From Bacteroidota bacterium (GTDB lineage Bacteria > Bacteroidota > Bacteroidia > Chitinophagales > Saprospiraceae): 64,000 nt of DNA. The DNA is taken from positions 17,102 to 81,101 of the forward strand of contig CAUJDW010000158.1 of the NCBI GenBank assembly GCA_963169455.1, in the 5' to 3' direction. Below the pieces are notes generated by a model. It ran no database searches. It was not told the DNA's origin and saw only the letters and a list, made by a program, of their open reading frames with translations. Below are positions 53,077 through 61,599 of this stretch, piece by piece (the stretch's first letter is position 1; every line of letters starts with the position of its first letter). Position numbers and translations under genes: made by a program.

Positions 53077-54264
53077 ATGGCTGCAGTAAATGAAGTCGTC
53101 ATCCTGAGTGGCGTGCGCACGGCGATCGGCACATTCGGCGGGTCGCTGGCATCAGTGCCTCCAACTCAACTGGGCGCCCTGTGCGCGCGCGAAGCGATCA
53201 GGAGGGCCGGCATTTCCGCCGGGGAAGTAGCGCACACCTTTTTCGGCAACGTCATACATACGGAGGTGCGCGATATGTACCTTTCCCGGGTCGTCGCTGT
53301 CGAGGCCGGCATTCCGGCCGAATCGCCGGCCATGACCATCAACCGCCTGTGCGGCAGCGGGCTGGAGGCCGTAGTTTCTGCAGCCCGGGCCATTCAGTTG
53401 GGGGACGCGAAGGCGGCCCTGGCCGGCGGCGCCGAGAACATGAGCCGGGGCGGCTACATGCTGCCCAACCTGCGCTGGGGCCAGCGCATGGGCGACGGCG
53501 GCGCCCTGGATATGATGGTAGGCGCGCTGACCGACCCCTTCGGCAACGGCCACATGGGCGTCACTGCGGAAAACGTGGCCGCCAAATGGAACATCAGCCG
53601 CGAAATGCAGGATGCATTCGCCCTGGAAAGCCAGCAGCGCGCCGCCCGCGCCATCGCCGAAGGGCGGTTCAAAAGCCAGATCGTGCCGGTGGAGATACAA
53701 GGCCGCAAAGGCGTTACCATTTTTGATACAGATGAACACCCCCGCGCCGGCAGCACCCTGGAAGGGCTGGCCAAACTGCGGCCCGCCTTTAAAAAGGATG
53801 GGGTTGTAACCGCCGGCAACGCCTCCGGGATCAATGACGGCGCCGCCGCCCTCATCCTGATGGAAGCTTCGGCGGCCAAAGCCAGGGGCCTCAAACCCAT
53901 GGCCCGCATCGTCGCCTACGGCCATGCCGGCGTCGAGCCGGCCGAGATGGGCATAGGCCCGGTGCCGGCCGTGGAAAAAGTACTGGCCAAAGCCGCGCTG
54001 TCGGTTGACGAGATGGACGTCATCGAATCTAATGAAGCTTTTGCCGCCCAGGCCTGCGCCGTAGCCATCGGACTGAAATTCCCCGCTGCGAAAACCAACC
54101 CCAACGGCGGCGCCATTGCCCTGGGGCACCCCATCGGCGCCACGGGAGCCATCCTGCTCGTAAAAACGCTCTATGAACTCGAACGCATCGGTGGGCGCTA
54201 CGGGCTGGCTACCATGTGCATCGGCGGCGGACAAGGCATCGCCATGATCGTCGAACGGATATAG
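53077..54264 (+). CDS. Acetyl-CoA C-acetyltransferase (thiolase)
   Basis: Predicted 395-residue thiolase that condenses or cleaves acyl-CoA. The active-site Cys is in 'INRLCGSGLEAVV', the His in 'NGGAIALGHPIGATGA', and the second Cys in 'TMCIGGGQGIAM'; 'NASGINDGAAALIL' and 'ESNEAFAAQA' complete the family signature. Biosynthetic (acetoacetyl-CoA) versus degradative use cannot be told. It lies behind the hox operon with its own spacer, so it is probably transcribed separately. Confidence 0.95.
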   Translation: MAAVNEVVILSGVRTAIGTFGGSLASVPPTQLGALCAREAIRRAGISAGEVAHTFFGNVIHTEVRDMYLSRVVAVEAGIPAESPAMTINRLCGSGLEAVVSAARAIQLGDAKAALAGGAENMSRGGYMLPNLRWGQRMGDGGALDMMVGALTDPFGNGHMGVTAENVAAKWNISREMQDAFALESQQRAARAIAEGRFKSQIVPVEIQGRKGVTIFDTDEHPRAGSTLEGLAKLRPAFKKDGVVTAGNASGINDGAAALILMEASAAKARGLKPMARIVAYGHAGVEPAEMGIGPVPAVEKVLAKAALSVDEMDVIESNEAFAAQACAVAIGLKFPAAKTNPNGGAIALGHPIGATGAILLVKTLYELERIGGRYGLATMCIGGGQGIAMIVERI

Positions 54265-54397
54265 CCCGCCATGCCAGGTGCTGAGAAATGCAGCGCAGCA
54301 ACAGCTCCGTAAAAGCCTGGAGTCCAGTGCGGCATGAAACCTGAAACTTTGAACTGCCTCCCATCCGGCAAGGCCGCACAGTCCCGCCAAAATGTCG

Positions 54398-54405
54398 TAT
54401 ATTTG
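54398..54405 (+). promoter_or_regulatory. Putative -7 element before the SPOR gene
   Basis: TATATTTG matches TAnnTTTG, 53 bp before the ATG at 54458. No clear -33 element. The spacer 54265-54448 also contains one copy of the dispersed GAAACTTT-type repeat (54334-54356). Confidence 0.35.
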
Positions 54406-54457
54406 TCCGGCCTTTCCGGCGCCCGTGCATGGGAGGGCCTTCTAAAAGTTGAATGAC

Positions 54458-54859
54458 ATGGCTCGACTATTCATTTTTTCCCTGATATGCCTGTGCAGCT
54501 TTGCGGCCAGGGCTCAGCAAAACGTCGCCATCGATGAAGACCCTCCTATCGGAGAGATGATGGCCCGCTTCGCGGAGATCAACAAATCCAAATCTTTTGT
54601 CACCGGCTGGCGGGTGCAGATCATTGCCACTCCCGACCGGGAGCGCCTGGAGAGCGTCAAGCAATCCTTCCAGTACCGCTACCCATCCATTCCCGTCGAC
54701 TGGGTGCACGCCAAGCCCTACTACAAACTCAGGGCCGGCGCCTTCAACAGCAAGCTGGAGGCCATGCGCCTGAAATACATTCTGGAGCGCGACTATCCGG
54801 GCATCTATCTGGTGCGTGACGACAACATCCGGCCGAGGGAACTGATCGGGGGCTTTTAG
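54458..54859 (+). CDS. SPOR-domain exported protein
   Basis: Predicted 133-residue protein. Signal peptide 'MARLFIFSLICLCSFAARAQ'; the mature part is essentially one SPOR domain ('GWRVQIIATPDRERLESVKQ', 'YYKLRAGAFNSKLEAMRLKY', 'YLVRDDNI'), which binds septal or denuded peptidoglycan. A TTG three codons upstream is an alternative start. It stands directly before rodA, consistent with a cell-envelope unit. Confidence 0.85.
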   Translation: MARLFIFSLICLCSFAARAQQNVAIDEDPPIGEMMARFAEINKSKSFVTGWRVQIIATPDRERLESVKQSFQYRYPSIPVDWVHAKPYYKLRAGAFNSKLEAMRLKYILERDYPGIYLVRDDNIRPRELIGGF

Positions 54860-54896
54860 AAAAAACCAGGCGTAGCAAACACATTCAGGCAAGAGG

Positions 54897-56339
54897 ATGA
54901 GCAGGCGGAGCAGAGCGCAGCAGAACGGCATCAGCAATCCCATACTGGGGCACATCGACATGGTAGCCTTTTCCCTCATACTGGCCCTCGTGGTGGTGGG
55001 CTGGCTGATGGTTTTTTCCGTGGGGTATGGAGAGCTAGACAACCCGGCCGGGGGAAACTTCCTGAACACGAGCGCCGGCAAGCAGGCCATCTGGATCGCA
55101 ATCTGTTCGGCCCTTTTTGCCTTTATCATGCTGGTCGACTGGAAATTCTGGCAGGCTTTTGCCTATCCGGTGTACGCTTTTTCCACCGCGCTGCTCGTGG
55201 CAGTGCTTTTTCTGGGTGCGGAGATCAAGGGCGCGCGCGCCTGGTTCAACTTTGGAGGCTTCTCCTTTCAGCCCTCCGAGCTTGCCAAGTTCGGCACGGC
55301 GCTCGCCCTTTCGGCCTATCTGAGCGCGTATTCCACCGACCTGCGCAAGCTGCGCTCCCAACTGATCTCCTTCGGAATCATGGGCCTTCCCATGGTATTG
55401 ATACTGCTGCAGCCCGATGCCGGCTCAGCGCTGGTGTTCCTGTCCTTTTTCGTTGTGCTTTTCCGGGAAGGCCTTTCGCCTGCCTATTATATCGTCGCCG
55501 GCATTCTGGGCACGCTGCTGCTCCTGGGGCTGGTGTTTGATCCGAAGTACATCGCGCTGGCTTTGCTGGGCATATCGATAATCATCCTGTCTCTGTATTT
55601 CCGGGGAAAAAACCGCCGGTACTGGGTGGCAGGAGCCCTGGGGGCAGTGGCTGGGGCTTATTTTCTGGTAAAAGAAGCCGGCTACCTGGCTTATGTGATG
55701 GGCGGCGGGGTTGCCGCCTTTGCCGTGCTTGGCTATCTGCAGTACCAGCAGCGCAACGGTTGGCTCACCGGCCAGCTTGCGGCTCTGCTCATTCTGGGCA
55801 GCAGCGTCGCTTTTGCCGCCAACTACGGTTTCAATAACGTGCTCAAACCGCACCAGCAGGACCGCATCAACGTGTGGCTTCAGCCCGAAAAGTGCGACGA
55901 AAGGGGCTCGCTCTACAACCTTGCCCAATCCAAAACGGCTATCGGCTCGGGAGGGCTGCAGGGCAAAGGCTTCCTCAACGGCACCATGACCAAGGGCAAT
56001 TATGTGCCCGAACAATCCACGGACTTTATTTTCTGCACTATTGGCGAGGAACAGGGCTTTGTCGGCGCTGCGGGCATCATCGTGCTGTTCCTCTTCCTGC
56101 TCATCCGGATCACGGTCATCGCAGAACGGCAGCGCAGCAATTTTATCCGGCACTATGCCTATTGCATCGCCGGCATCCTTTTTATTCACATTTTCATCAA
56201 TATCGGCATGACGATGGGGCTGATGCCCATTATTGGCATTCCCCTGCCTTTTATCAGCAAGGGGGGGTCCTCCCTGCTGGGCTTTACCATCATGCTCGCC
56301 GTATTGCTGAAAATGGACAAACACGGCTCCCGCGCTTAA
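54897..56339 (+). CDS. rodA: RodA, peptidoglycan glycosyltransferase of elongation
   Basis: Predicted 480-residue SEDS-family membrane enzyme that polymerises lipid II for lateral wall growth. SEDS motifs: 'GARAWFNFGGFSFQPSELAK' region, 'LLQPDAGSALVF', 'AQSKTAIGSGGLQGKGFLNG' region, the RodA-type 'YVPEQSTDFIFCTIGEEQG', and 'MGLMPIIGIPLPFISKGGSS' at the end. Longer than E. coli RodA (370 residues) because of an extra block of helices around residues 200-300. tgt follows 11 bp downstream. Confidence 0.92.
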   Translation: MSRRSRAQQNGISNPILGHIDMVAFSLILALVVVGWLMVFSVGYGELDNPAGGNFLNTSAGKQAIWIAICSALFAFIMLVDWKFWQAFAYPVYAFSTALLVAVLFLGAEIKGARAWFNFGGFSFQPSELAKFGTALALSAYLSAYSTDLRKLRSQLISFGIMGLPMVLILLQPDAGSALVFLSFFVVLFREGLSPAYYIVAGILGTLLLLGLVFDPKYIALALLGISIIILSLYFRGKNRRYWVAGALGAVAGAYFLVKEAGYLAYVMGGGVAAFAVLGYLQYQQRNGWLTGQLAALLILGSSVAFAANYGFNNVLKPHQQDRINVWLQPEKCDERGSLYNLAQSKTAIGSGGLQGKGFLNGTMTKGNYVPEQSTDFIFCTIGEEQGFVGAAGIIVLFLFLLIRITVIAERQRSNFIRHYAYCIAGILFIHIFINIGMTMGLMPIIGIPLPFISKGGSSLLGFTIMLAVLLKMDKHGSRA

Positions 56340-56350
56340 AGACAAATGCC

Positions 56351-57484
56351 TTGCTGAACTTTGCCATACAACATACGGACCCCTTTTCCAATGCCCGGGC
56401 GGGCCTCATCGAAACGGCGCATGGCCCGGTCGAAACGCCGATTTTCATGCCCGTCGGCACCCTTGGCAGCGTCAAGGGGGTGCTGCAGCGCGACCTGGAG
56501 GAAGAAGTGCGGGCCCGGATCATCCTGGGCAATACCTACCACCTCTACCTGCGCCCGGGCATTGGGGTGCTGGAGAAAGCCGGCGGGCTGCACCGCTTCA
56601 ACGGCTGGAACCATCCCATTCTGACCGACAGCGGCGGCTATCAGGTGTACTCCCTGAGCAACAACCGCAAGATCAGCGAAGAGGGCGTCACCTTCCGCTC
56701 CCATATCGACGGCTCCAAACACTTTTTCAGCCCGGAAAGCGCCATGGACATCCAGCGCGCCATCGGCGCCGATATCATCATGGCCTTTGATGAATGCACG
56801 CCCTACCCCTGTGATTACCAATATGCGCGGGAATCGATGGAGCTGACCCACCGCTGGCTGAAACGCTGCTGTGCGCATTTCGACCAGACGGAGCCCTGGT
56901 ACGGCTACGCCCAGGCGCTCTTTCCCATCGTACAGGGCAGCGTGTACAGAGACCTGCGCATCGCTTCCGCTGAAACCATCGCTTCCTTCGGAAGGGAGGC
57001 CAATGCTATCGGCGGGCTTTCGGTCGGAGAGCCTGCTCCGGAAATGTACGAAATGACGGAACTGGTGTGCAGCATCCTGCCCCGGGAAAAGCCCCGTTAC
57101 CTGATGGGTGTTGGCACCCCGGAGAATATCCTGGAGTGCATCGCCCTCGGCATCGATATGTTCGACTGCGTGCTGCCCACCCGAAACGCACGCCACGGGC
57201 TGCTCTATACCGCCAAAGGCATCATCAACATCAAAAACCTGAAGTGGAAGGAAGACAACAGCCCCATCGATGAGGATGGGCCCTGCCACACCAGCCGGTT
57301 CTACAGCAAGGCCTACCTGCGGCACCTCATACACAGCAAGGAACTACTGGGCATGCAGATCGCCAGTATGCACAACCTCAGCTTCTACCTGTGGTTGGTA
57401 AGAGAGGCCCGGGAGCACATCCGGCAGGGCGATTTCCTGAGCTGGAAGAACCAGATGGTGAAGGAAGTGCAGAGAAGGTTGTAA
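56351..57484 (+). CDS. tgt: tRNA-guanine (queuine) transglycosylase
   Basis: Predicted 377-residue enzyme that inserts the queuosine precursor preQ1 at tRNA wobble position 34. 'VETPIFMPVGTLGSVKGV', 'LGNTYHLYLRPG', 'LTDSGGYQVYSLS' (catalytic Asp), 'GVGTPENILECIALGIDMFD' and 'CVLPTRNARHG' are all present. The zinc-ligand region, however, reads 'GPCHTSRFYSKAYLRHL' without the usual CxCxxC, keeping only one Cys. The start is probably the TTG at 56351 ('LLNFAIQHTDPFSNARAG'), since no ATG lies between the rodA stop and the conserved N-terminus. Confidence 0.93.
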   Translation: MLNFAIQHTDPFSNARAGLIETAHGPVETPIFMPVGTLGSVKGVLQRDLEEEVRARIILGNTYHLYLRPGIGVLEKAGGLHRFNGWNHPILTDSGGYQVYSLSNNRKISEEGVTFRSHIDGSKHFFSPESAMDIQRAIGADIIMAFDECTPYPCDYQYARESMELTHRWLKRCCAHFDQTEPWYGYAQALFPIVQGSVYRDLRIASAETIASFGREANAIGGLSVGEPAPEMYEMTELVCSILPREKPRYLMGVGTPENILECIALGIDMFDCVLPTRNARHGLLYTAKGIINIKNLKWKEDNSPIDEDGPCHTSRFYSKAYLRHLIHSKELLGMQIASMHNLSFYLWLVREAREHIRQGDFLSWKNQMVKEVQRRL

Positions 57485-57553
57485 TTTTGCCAACCCTGCC
57501 GGCCAAGCGGGCGAAGTGCGTGTTATTGATAAAGGAAAAAGGCAGCTGATTTT

Positions 57554-58642
57554 ATGCTGAAAAAGCTGGACAAATATATCATCCGGAAGTTCCTGAGCAC
57601 TTTCTTTTTCGTCGTCCTCATTTTCACGATGATTTCGGTGATCATCGATTTCAGCGAGAAGGTGGAAAAGTTCATCGAAGAGCCCATCACCAAAAGAGAG
57701 ATACTCATCGATTATTACCCCAATTTCATCCTCTTCATCCACGGCCTGCTATGGCCGCTGTTCACCCTGATCGCCGTTATTTTTTTCACTTCGCGCATGG
57801 CCTACAACTCCGAGGTTATCTCCATTTTCAATGCCGGGGTGAGCTTCCGGCGCCTCATGCGGCCCTACCTCATTGCAGCCAGTTTCATCACCGTACTGCA
57901 CCTGGTGGGAAACCACTACTTCATACCCAGGGGAAACAAGATACGGCTCGACATCGTCTACACCTACATCTGGCGGGACGATGACAAGGGCAAAACCCAG
58001 GATGTGCACATGTTCCTGTCGCCGGACACCAAGATCTACGTCAATTATTTCCGCAAGCGGGACAGCACGGCCCGAAAATTCCGGCTGGAAACCTTCGAGG
58101 ACGGCGAGCTGGTGTACCTGCTCAAGGCCAACTCCGCCGAATGGATCGGGCCGCCCGACAAGTGGAAGCTCCGGGATTATGAGATACGCACCTTCAGTGA
58201 CATGCACGAGCAACTCATTGTCGGCCAGGGAAAGGAGATCGACACCACCATCGCCTTTACCCCTGCTGATTTCGTCGACTACAAGGAGCAGCAAACCATG
58301 ATGACCACGCCAGAACTTTCCCGGTACATCGAGAACCAGCGGCGCAGAGGCGTGGGCAATACCCAGAAGTATGAAATCGAAAAGTACCGGCGCACGGCCG
58401 AGCCCTTTACCATCCTGATCCTCACCCTGATCGGCATGTCCATTGCCGCCCGGAAGGTTCGGGGCGGCATCGGGCTGCACCTCGCCATGGGTATCGGCAT
58501 CGGCGCCTTGTACATTTTCTTCTCACGCTTTGCAATTGTATTCGCCACCGGCCAGGCTATCCCCCCCCTGATCGGCATCTGGCTGCCCAATATTCTATTT
58601 ACAGCCGTTGCCGTCGTGCTGGTGCGCAACGCCCAGAAGTAA
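57554..58642 (+). CDS. LptF/LptG-family (YjgP/YjgQ) permease
   Basis: Predicted 362-residue inner-membrane protein of the lipopolysaccharide export ABC transporter. Three N-terminal helices ('IIRKFLSTFFFVVLIFTMIS', 'FILFIHGLLWPLFTLIAVIF', 'LIAASFITVLHLVGNHYFIP'), a periplasmic beta-jellyroll (about 120-275) and three C-terminal helices ('FTILILTLIGMSIAARKVRG', 'LAMGIGIGALYIFFSRFAIV') give the family topology. It probably works with LptB. Whether it is F or G cannot be settled from one copy. Confidence 0.9.
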   Translation: MLKKLDKYIIRKFLSTFFFVVLIFTMISVIIDFSEKVEKFIEEPITKREILIDYYPNFILFIHGLLWPLFTLIAVIFFTSRMAYNSEVISIFNAGVSFRRLMRPYLIAASFITVLHLVGNHYFIPRGNKIRLDIVYTYIWRDDDKGKTQDVHMFLSPDTKIYVNYFRKRDSTARKFRLETFEDGELVYLLKANSAEWIGPPDKWKLRDYEIRTFSDMHEQLIVGQGKEIDTTIAFTPADFVDYKEQQTMMTTPELSRYIENQRRRGVGNTQKYEIEKYRRTAEPFTILILTLIGMSIAARKVRGGIGLHLAMGIGIGALYIFFSRFAIVFATGQAIPPLIGIWLPNILFTAVAVVLVRNAQK

Positions 58643-59193
58643 GCCCCGGCCCGAACCCTCATGGCGTCAACATAGCGGATGGCTTGGGAACTTGGAGAGA
58701 GGTGAAAGGGTGGCTGCGCGGGTTTCTCCCCGTCACCAAGCCTCCCCGTCCTTTTCCTAAAGTTGACGACATCAGGCCCGAACCCCTGCTCCGTCGCTTT
58801 GCCAGGCCGTGCTTTTTTTCTTCAACTTTCCCTTTTAACCTTCCACAGAAACCTTCCCATCCCCGCAGCCATTGCCGGGCATCTGGTTCAGAGCCCTGCT
58901 GTTTCCCTGTTTTGTTTAAGAAAAGTATGAATTCAAGAATGAAGACTTCTACAAAAGATCGTTTTTTTCAAAAATTATTGAAACTAATAGAAAAATGTTG
59001 CAACGTTGAAAATTTATCATTTGTCTGTTTATCAATTATTTATAAAAACAAATGGCTGATTTCAGACAAAATATCGTTGATTTGCCTAAAAAAAGGGTAT
59101 GAATAATTGGATTTTGTTTAATTCTTACTTACCTTTGATTCAACAAAGCAATCAGGTGCTTAAACAACATCCATCAATAAAAATCCAGCAGCT
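58643..59193. other. Intergenic stretch, 551 bp
   Basis: The first 270 bp are GC-rich, the second half is strongly AT-rich. A 140-codon open frame (58684-59106) starts without context and has no domain; I regard it as chance. The AT-rich part is the leader and promoter of the sigma-factor gene. Confidence 0.55.
59107..59137 (+). promoter_or_regulatory. Putative promoter of the ECF sigma gene
   Basis: TACCTTTG (59130-59137) fits TAnnTTTG; TTGG at 59107-59110 is 19 bp upstream as a partial -33 element. The ATG follows 56 bp later. Confidence 0.45.
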
Positions 59194-59733
59194 ATGTCAA
59201 CTGTCGAATTTAATAGCCGGTTTGATCAAATGTCCACCCTTCTGCATTCCTTCGCCTACAACCTGACCAAGAATGTGGAGGACGCGCGGGATCTCTTTCA
59301 GGAAACGGCCTACCGGGCGCTTACCAACCGGGATAAATTCCGCCCGGGGACGAATTTCAAGGCCTGGGTCTTTACCATCATGAAGAACATCTTCATCAAC
59401 AACTACCGCAAGAAGGCCAAGGCCAACACCATAATGGATTCGACGGACAACCTCTACTACATCAATTCCGGCAGCGTCATTATCTCGAACAAGGCAGAAT
59501 CCAGCATTATGATGAAAGAGCTGACCCAGATGATCGACGGGCTCGACGACAGCATCAAGATCCCCTTTCTGATGCACTACCACGGATTCAAGTATCAGGA
59601 AATTGCCGCCCACCTCGACCTTCCGCTCGGCACGGTGAAGAGCAGGATTTTCTTTGCCCGCAAGGAGTTGAAGGCGCTCATCGGGAAGCGGTACGAGAAT
59701 CTGGCCGAGCTGCGCGAGCGGGCCGAAAGATAA
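59194..59733 (+). CDS. RNA polymerase ECF-type sigma factor
   Basis: Predicted 179-residue sigma-70 family protein. Region 2 is seen in 'LLHSFAYNLTKNVEDARDLF' and 'NFKAWVFTIMKNIFINNYRK', region 4 in 'IPFLMHYHGFKYQEIAAHLD' and 'LPLGTVKSRIFFARKELKAL'. No anti-sigma gene follows, which matches a conserved stand-alone ECF sigma type in Bacteroidota. A strong terminator closes the gene. Confidence 0.93.
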   Translation: MSTVEFNSRFDQMSTLLHSFAYNLTKNVEDARDLFQETAYRALTNRDKFRPGTNFKAWVFTIMKNIFINNYRKKAKANTIMDSTDNLYYINSGSVIISNKAESSIMMKELTQMIDGLDDSIKIPFLMHYHGFKYQEIAAHLDLPLGTVKSRIFFARKELKALIGKRYENLAELRERAER

Positions 59734-59797
59734 AAAGCGCCTTTTGGGGGCGCCCGGTTTCATGCCTCCTTCAGGCTGAGCATAAGATCATTTTCCT

Positions 59798-59839
59798 GGC
59801 GGCGGCGGAATAGCGAATTCCGCCGCCGCCTTTTCTTTT
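59798..59839 (+). terminator. Rho-independent terminator after the sigma-factor gene
   Basis: Perfect 14-bp GC-rich stem GGCGGCGGCGGAAT / ATTCCGCCGCCGCC, 5-nt loop AGCGA, tail TTTTCTTTT. Confidence 0.92.
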
Positions 59840-59917
59840 CCCGGATAGCATGCAAGGTGCGCTTCAACTTTTCATTTTTCCAGGTGGTTTAAACAATCAG
59901 CCTTTATCTTTTGCCGC

Positions 59918-61039
59918 ATGAAGGAAGAAGCCCGTTACGATTTTTTTCGCCGGGAGCTGATGGCGTGGTTTGCGCGCAGCCACCGGCCCATGCCATGGAA
60001 GGGGGAAAAGGACCCTTACCTGGTATGGCTTTCCGAGGTCATCCTGCAACAAACCCGCGTAGAACAGGGGCTGCCGTATTTCGAGCGCTTCCGGGCTGCC
60101 TACCCGGATGTCGGCAGCCTGGCCGAAGCACCGGAAGATGAACTGATGAAAATGTGGGAGGGCCTGGGTTATTACTCCCGGGCCCGCAACCTGCAGCAGG
60201 CCGCAAGGTTTATCGTGCAGGAGTTGGGCGGGCAGTTTCCCGCAACTTACGACGGCTTGCTTCGCCTGAAGGGGGTGGGGCCCTATACGGCCGCCGCCAT
60301 CGCATCCTTCGCTTTCGGGCTGCCACATGCAGTAGTCGACGGCAACGTATTCCGGGTGCTCGCCCGTTTTTTTGGCATCGAGGCCTCTGTGGACAGCAGT
60401 GCGGGAAAAAAACAATTTGCCGGGCTTGCCCAGGCGCTGCTGAGCAGGGAGCAACCCGGCTCCCACAACCAGGCCCTGATGGATTTTGGCGCCACCCAGT
60501 GCACCCCCCGGAGCCCCAACTGCACGGCCTGCCCGCTCCATACGGCCTGCCGGGCCTTCCAACAGGGCAGGGTGGAAGAACTTCCGCGAAAAGGGAAAAA
60601 ACCGGCTAAAAAAGAACGCTTCTTCCATTACCTCATCTTTAACCGGAATGGCATGGCCTGGATACGGAAGCGGACGGAAAAGGACATCTGGAGGAACCTC
60701 TATGAATTCCCCCTGCTGGAGCTCGCCCGGCCCGCCCAGGCAGAGGCCGACATCCGGAACAGCACCTGCTGGGAACAGCGCCTCGGCGCCGGAGCAACGG
60801 CCCGGGTCAGCCAGGCCTCCCGGCCTTTCAGCCAGGTGCTGACCCACCAGAAAATACAGGCAACCTTCTGGGAGATCGGCCTCGCCGATGAGGCGCCCTT
60901 CAATTCTGAAGGCCTTATCGCCGTCAAACGGGAAAACTTGAGTAAATTTGCATTCCCCAGAATAATCGATTGGTACTTAAACGATAATTCACTATATTTA
61001 GAAGATTCATTGACAAATATCAAACCTCATTTACCGTAA
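59918..61039 (+). CDS. mutY: A/G-specific adenine glycosylase MutY
   Basis: Predicted 373-residue DNA repair enzyme that removes adenine opposite 8-oxoguanine. The N-terminal glycosylase domain has 'WLSEVILQQTRVEQGLPYFE', the helix-hairpin-helix 'LLRLKGVGPYTAAAIASFAF', the catalytic Asp in 'HAVVDGNVFRVLAR', and the [4Fe-4S] ligands in 'CTPRSPNCTACPLHTAC'. The C-terminal part is the NUDIX-like 8-oxoG recognition domain. Followed without a gap by ssb (the stop TAA adjoins ATG). Confidence 0.96.
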   Translation: MKEEARYDFFRRELMAWFARSHRPMPWKGEKDPYLVWLSEVILQQTRVEQGLPYFERFRAAYPDVGSLAEAPEDELMKMWEGLGYYSRARNLQQAARFIVQELGGQFPATYDGLLRLKGVGPYTAAAIASFAFGLPHAVVDGNVFRVLARFFGIEASVDSSAGKKQFAGLAQALLSREQPGSHNQALMDFGATQCTPRSPNCTACPLHTACRAFQQGRVEELPRKGKKPAKKERFFHYLIFNRNGMAWIRKRTEKDIWRNLYEFPLLELARPAQAEADIRNSTCWEQRLGAGATARVSQASRPFSQVLTHQKIQATFWEIGLADEAPFNSEGLIAVKRENLSKFAFPRIIDWYLNDNSLYLEDSLTNIKPHLP

Positions 61040-61501
61040 ATGGTCAACCGCGTAATACTCATCGGCAATCTGGGCAAAGACCCCGAAGTGCGCCGCCTGG
61101 AAAACGGCGCCGTCGTCGCCAAATTCCCGATCGCCACCAATGAAAGTTATAAAGACAAAAACGGAACCTGGCAGACTCAGACCGAATGGCACGATATCGT
61201 CGTGTGGCGCACTCTCGCCGAAAGGGCGGAAGCTACCCTCAAAAAAGGCATGGGCATATATGTGGAAGGCAAACTGACACACCGCACCTGGCAGGACCAG
61301 GACGGCAATAACCGCCGCACTACCGAGGTTGTCGCCAGTTATTTCCGCATCATCAGCGGCGGCGCCGGCAAGCGCGATGGTTCCGACTCCGGCCACTTCT
61401 TCCCCTCGGCAGATGATGAAATGCCGGCCTCCACGGCCAGCACCTCCTCCCCCATGCCGGAAGAAGCGCCTAACGAAGCCGATGACGACCTGCCGTTCTA
61501 G
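61040..61501 (+). CDS. ssb: Single-stranded DNA-binding protein
   Basis: Predicted 153-residue OB-fold protein: 'MVNRVILIGNLGKDPEVRRL', 'VVAKFPIATNESYKDKNG', 'TEWHDIVVWRTLAERAEATL', 'GMGIYVEGKLTHRTWQDQDG'. A flexible spacer with Ser/Ala leads to the acidic C-terminal tip 'NEADDDLPF' that binds partner proteins. Sits between mutY and gldE as in many Bacteroidota. Confidence 0.97.
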   Translation: MVNRVILIGNLGKDPEVRRLENGAVVAKFPIATNESYKDKNGTWQTQTEWHDIVVWRTLAERAEATLKKGMGIYVEGKLTHRTWQDQDGNNRRTTEVVASYFRIISGGAGKRDGSDSGHFFPSADDEMPASTASTSSPMPEEAPNEADDDLPF

Positions 61502-61599
61502 TATTGTGGGCAGAACATCAGCACGCCGTGCACTGCAGCTGCGTAGGGCTGCCACCTTTGCCCTACGCCTGCTGTTTCGATAACCAACATCGTCATTCT

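Noticed and set aside
58684..59106. 140-codon plus-strand open frame before the sigma factor
   Set aside because: Composition changes midway from GC-rich to AT-rich, no domain and no promoter; judged chance.
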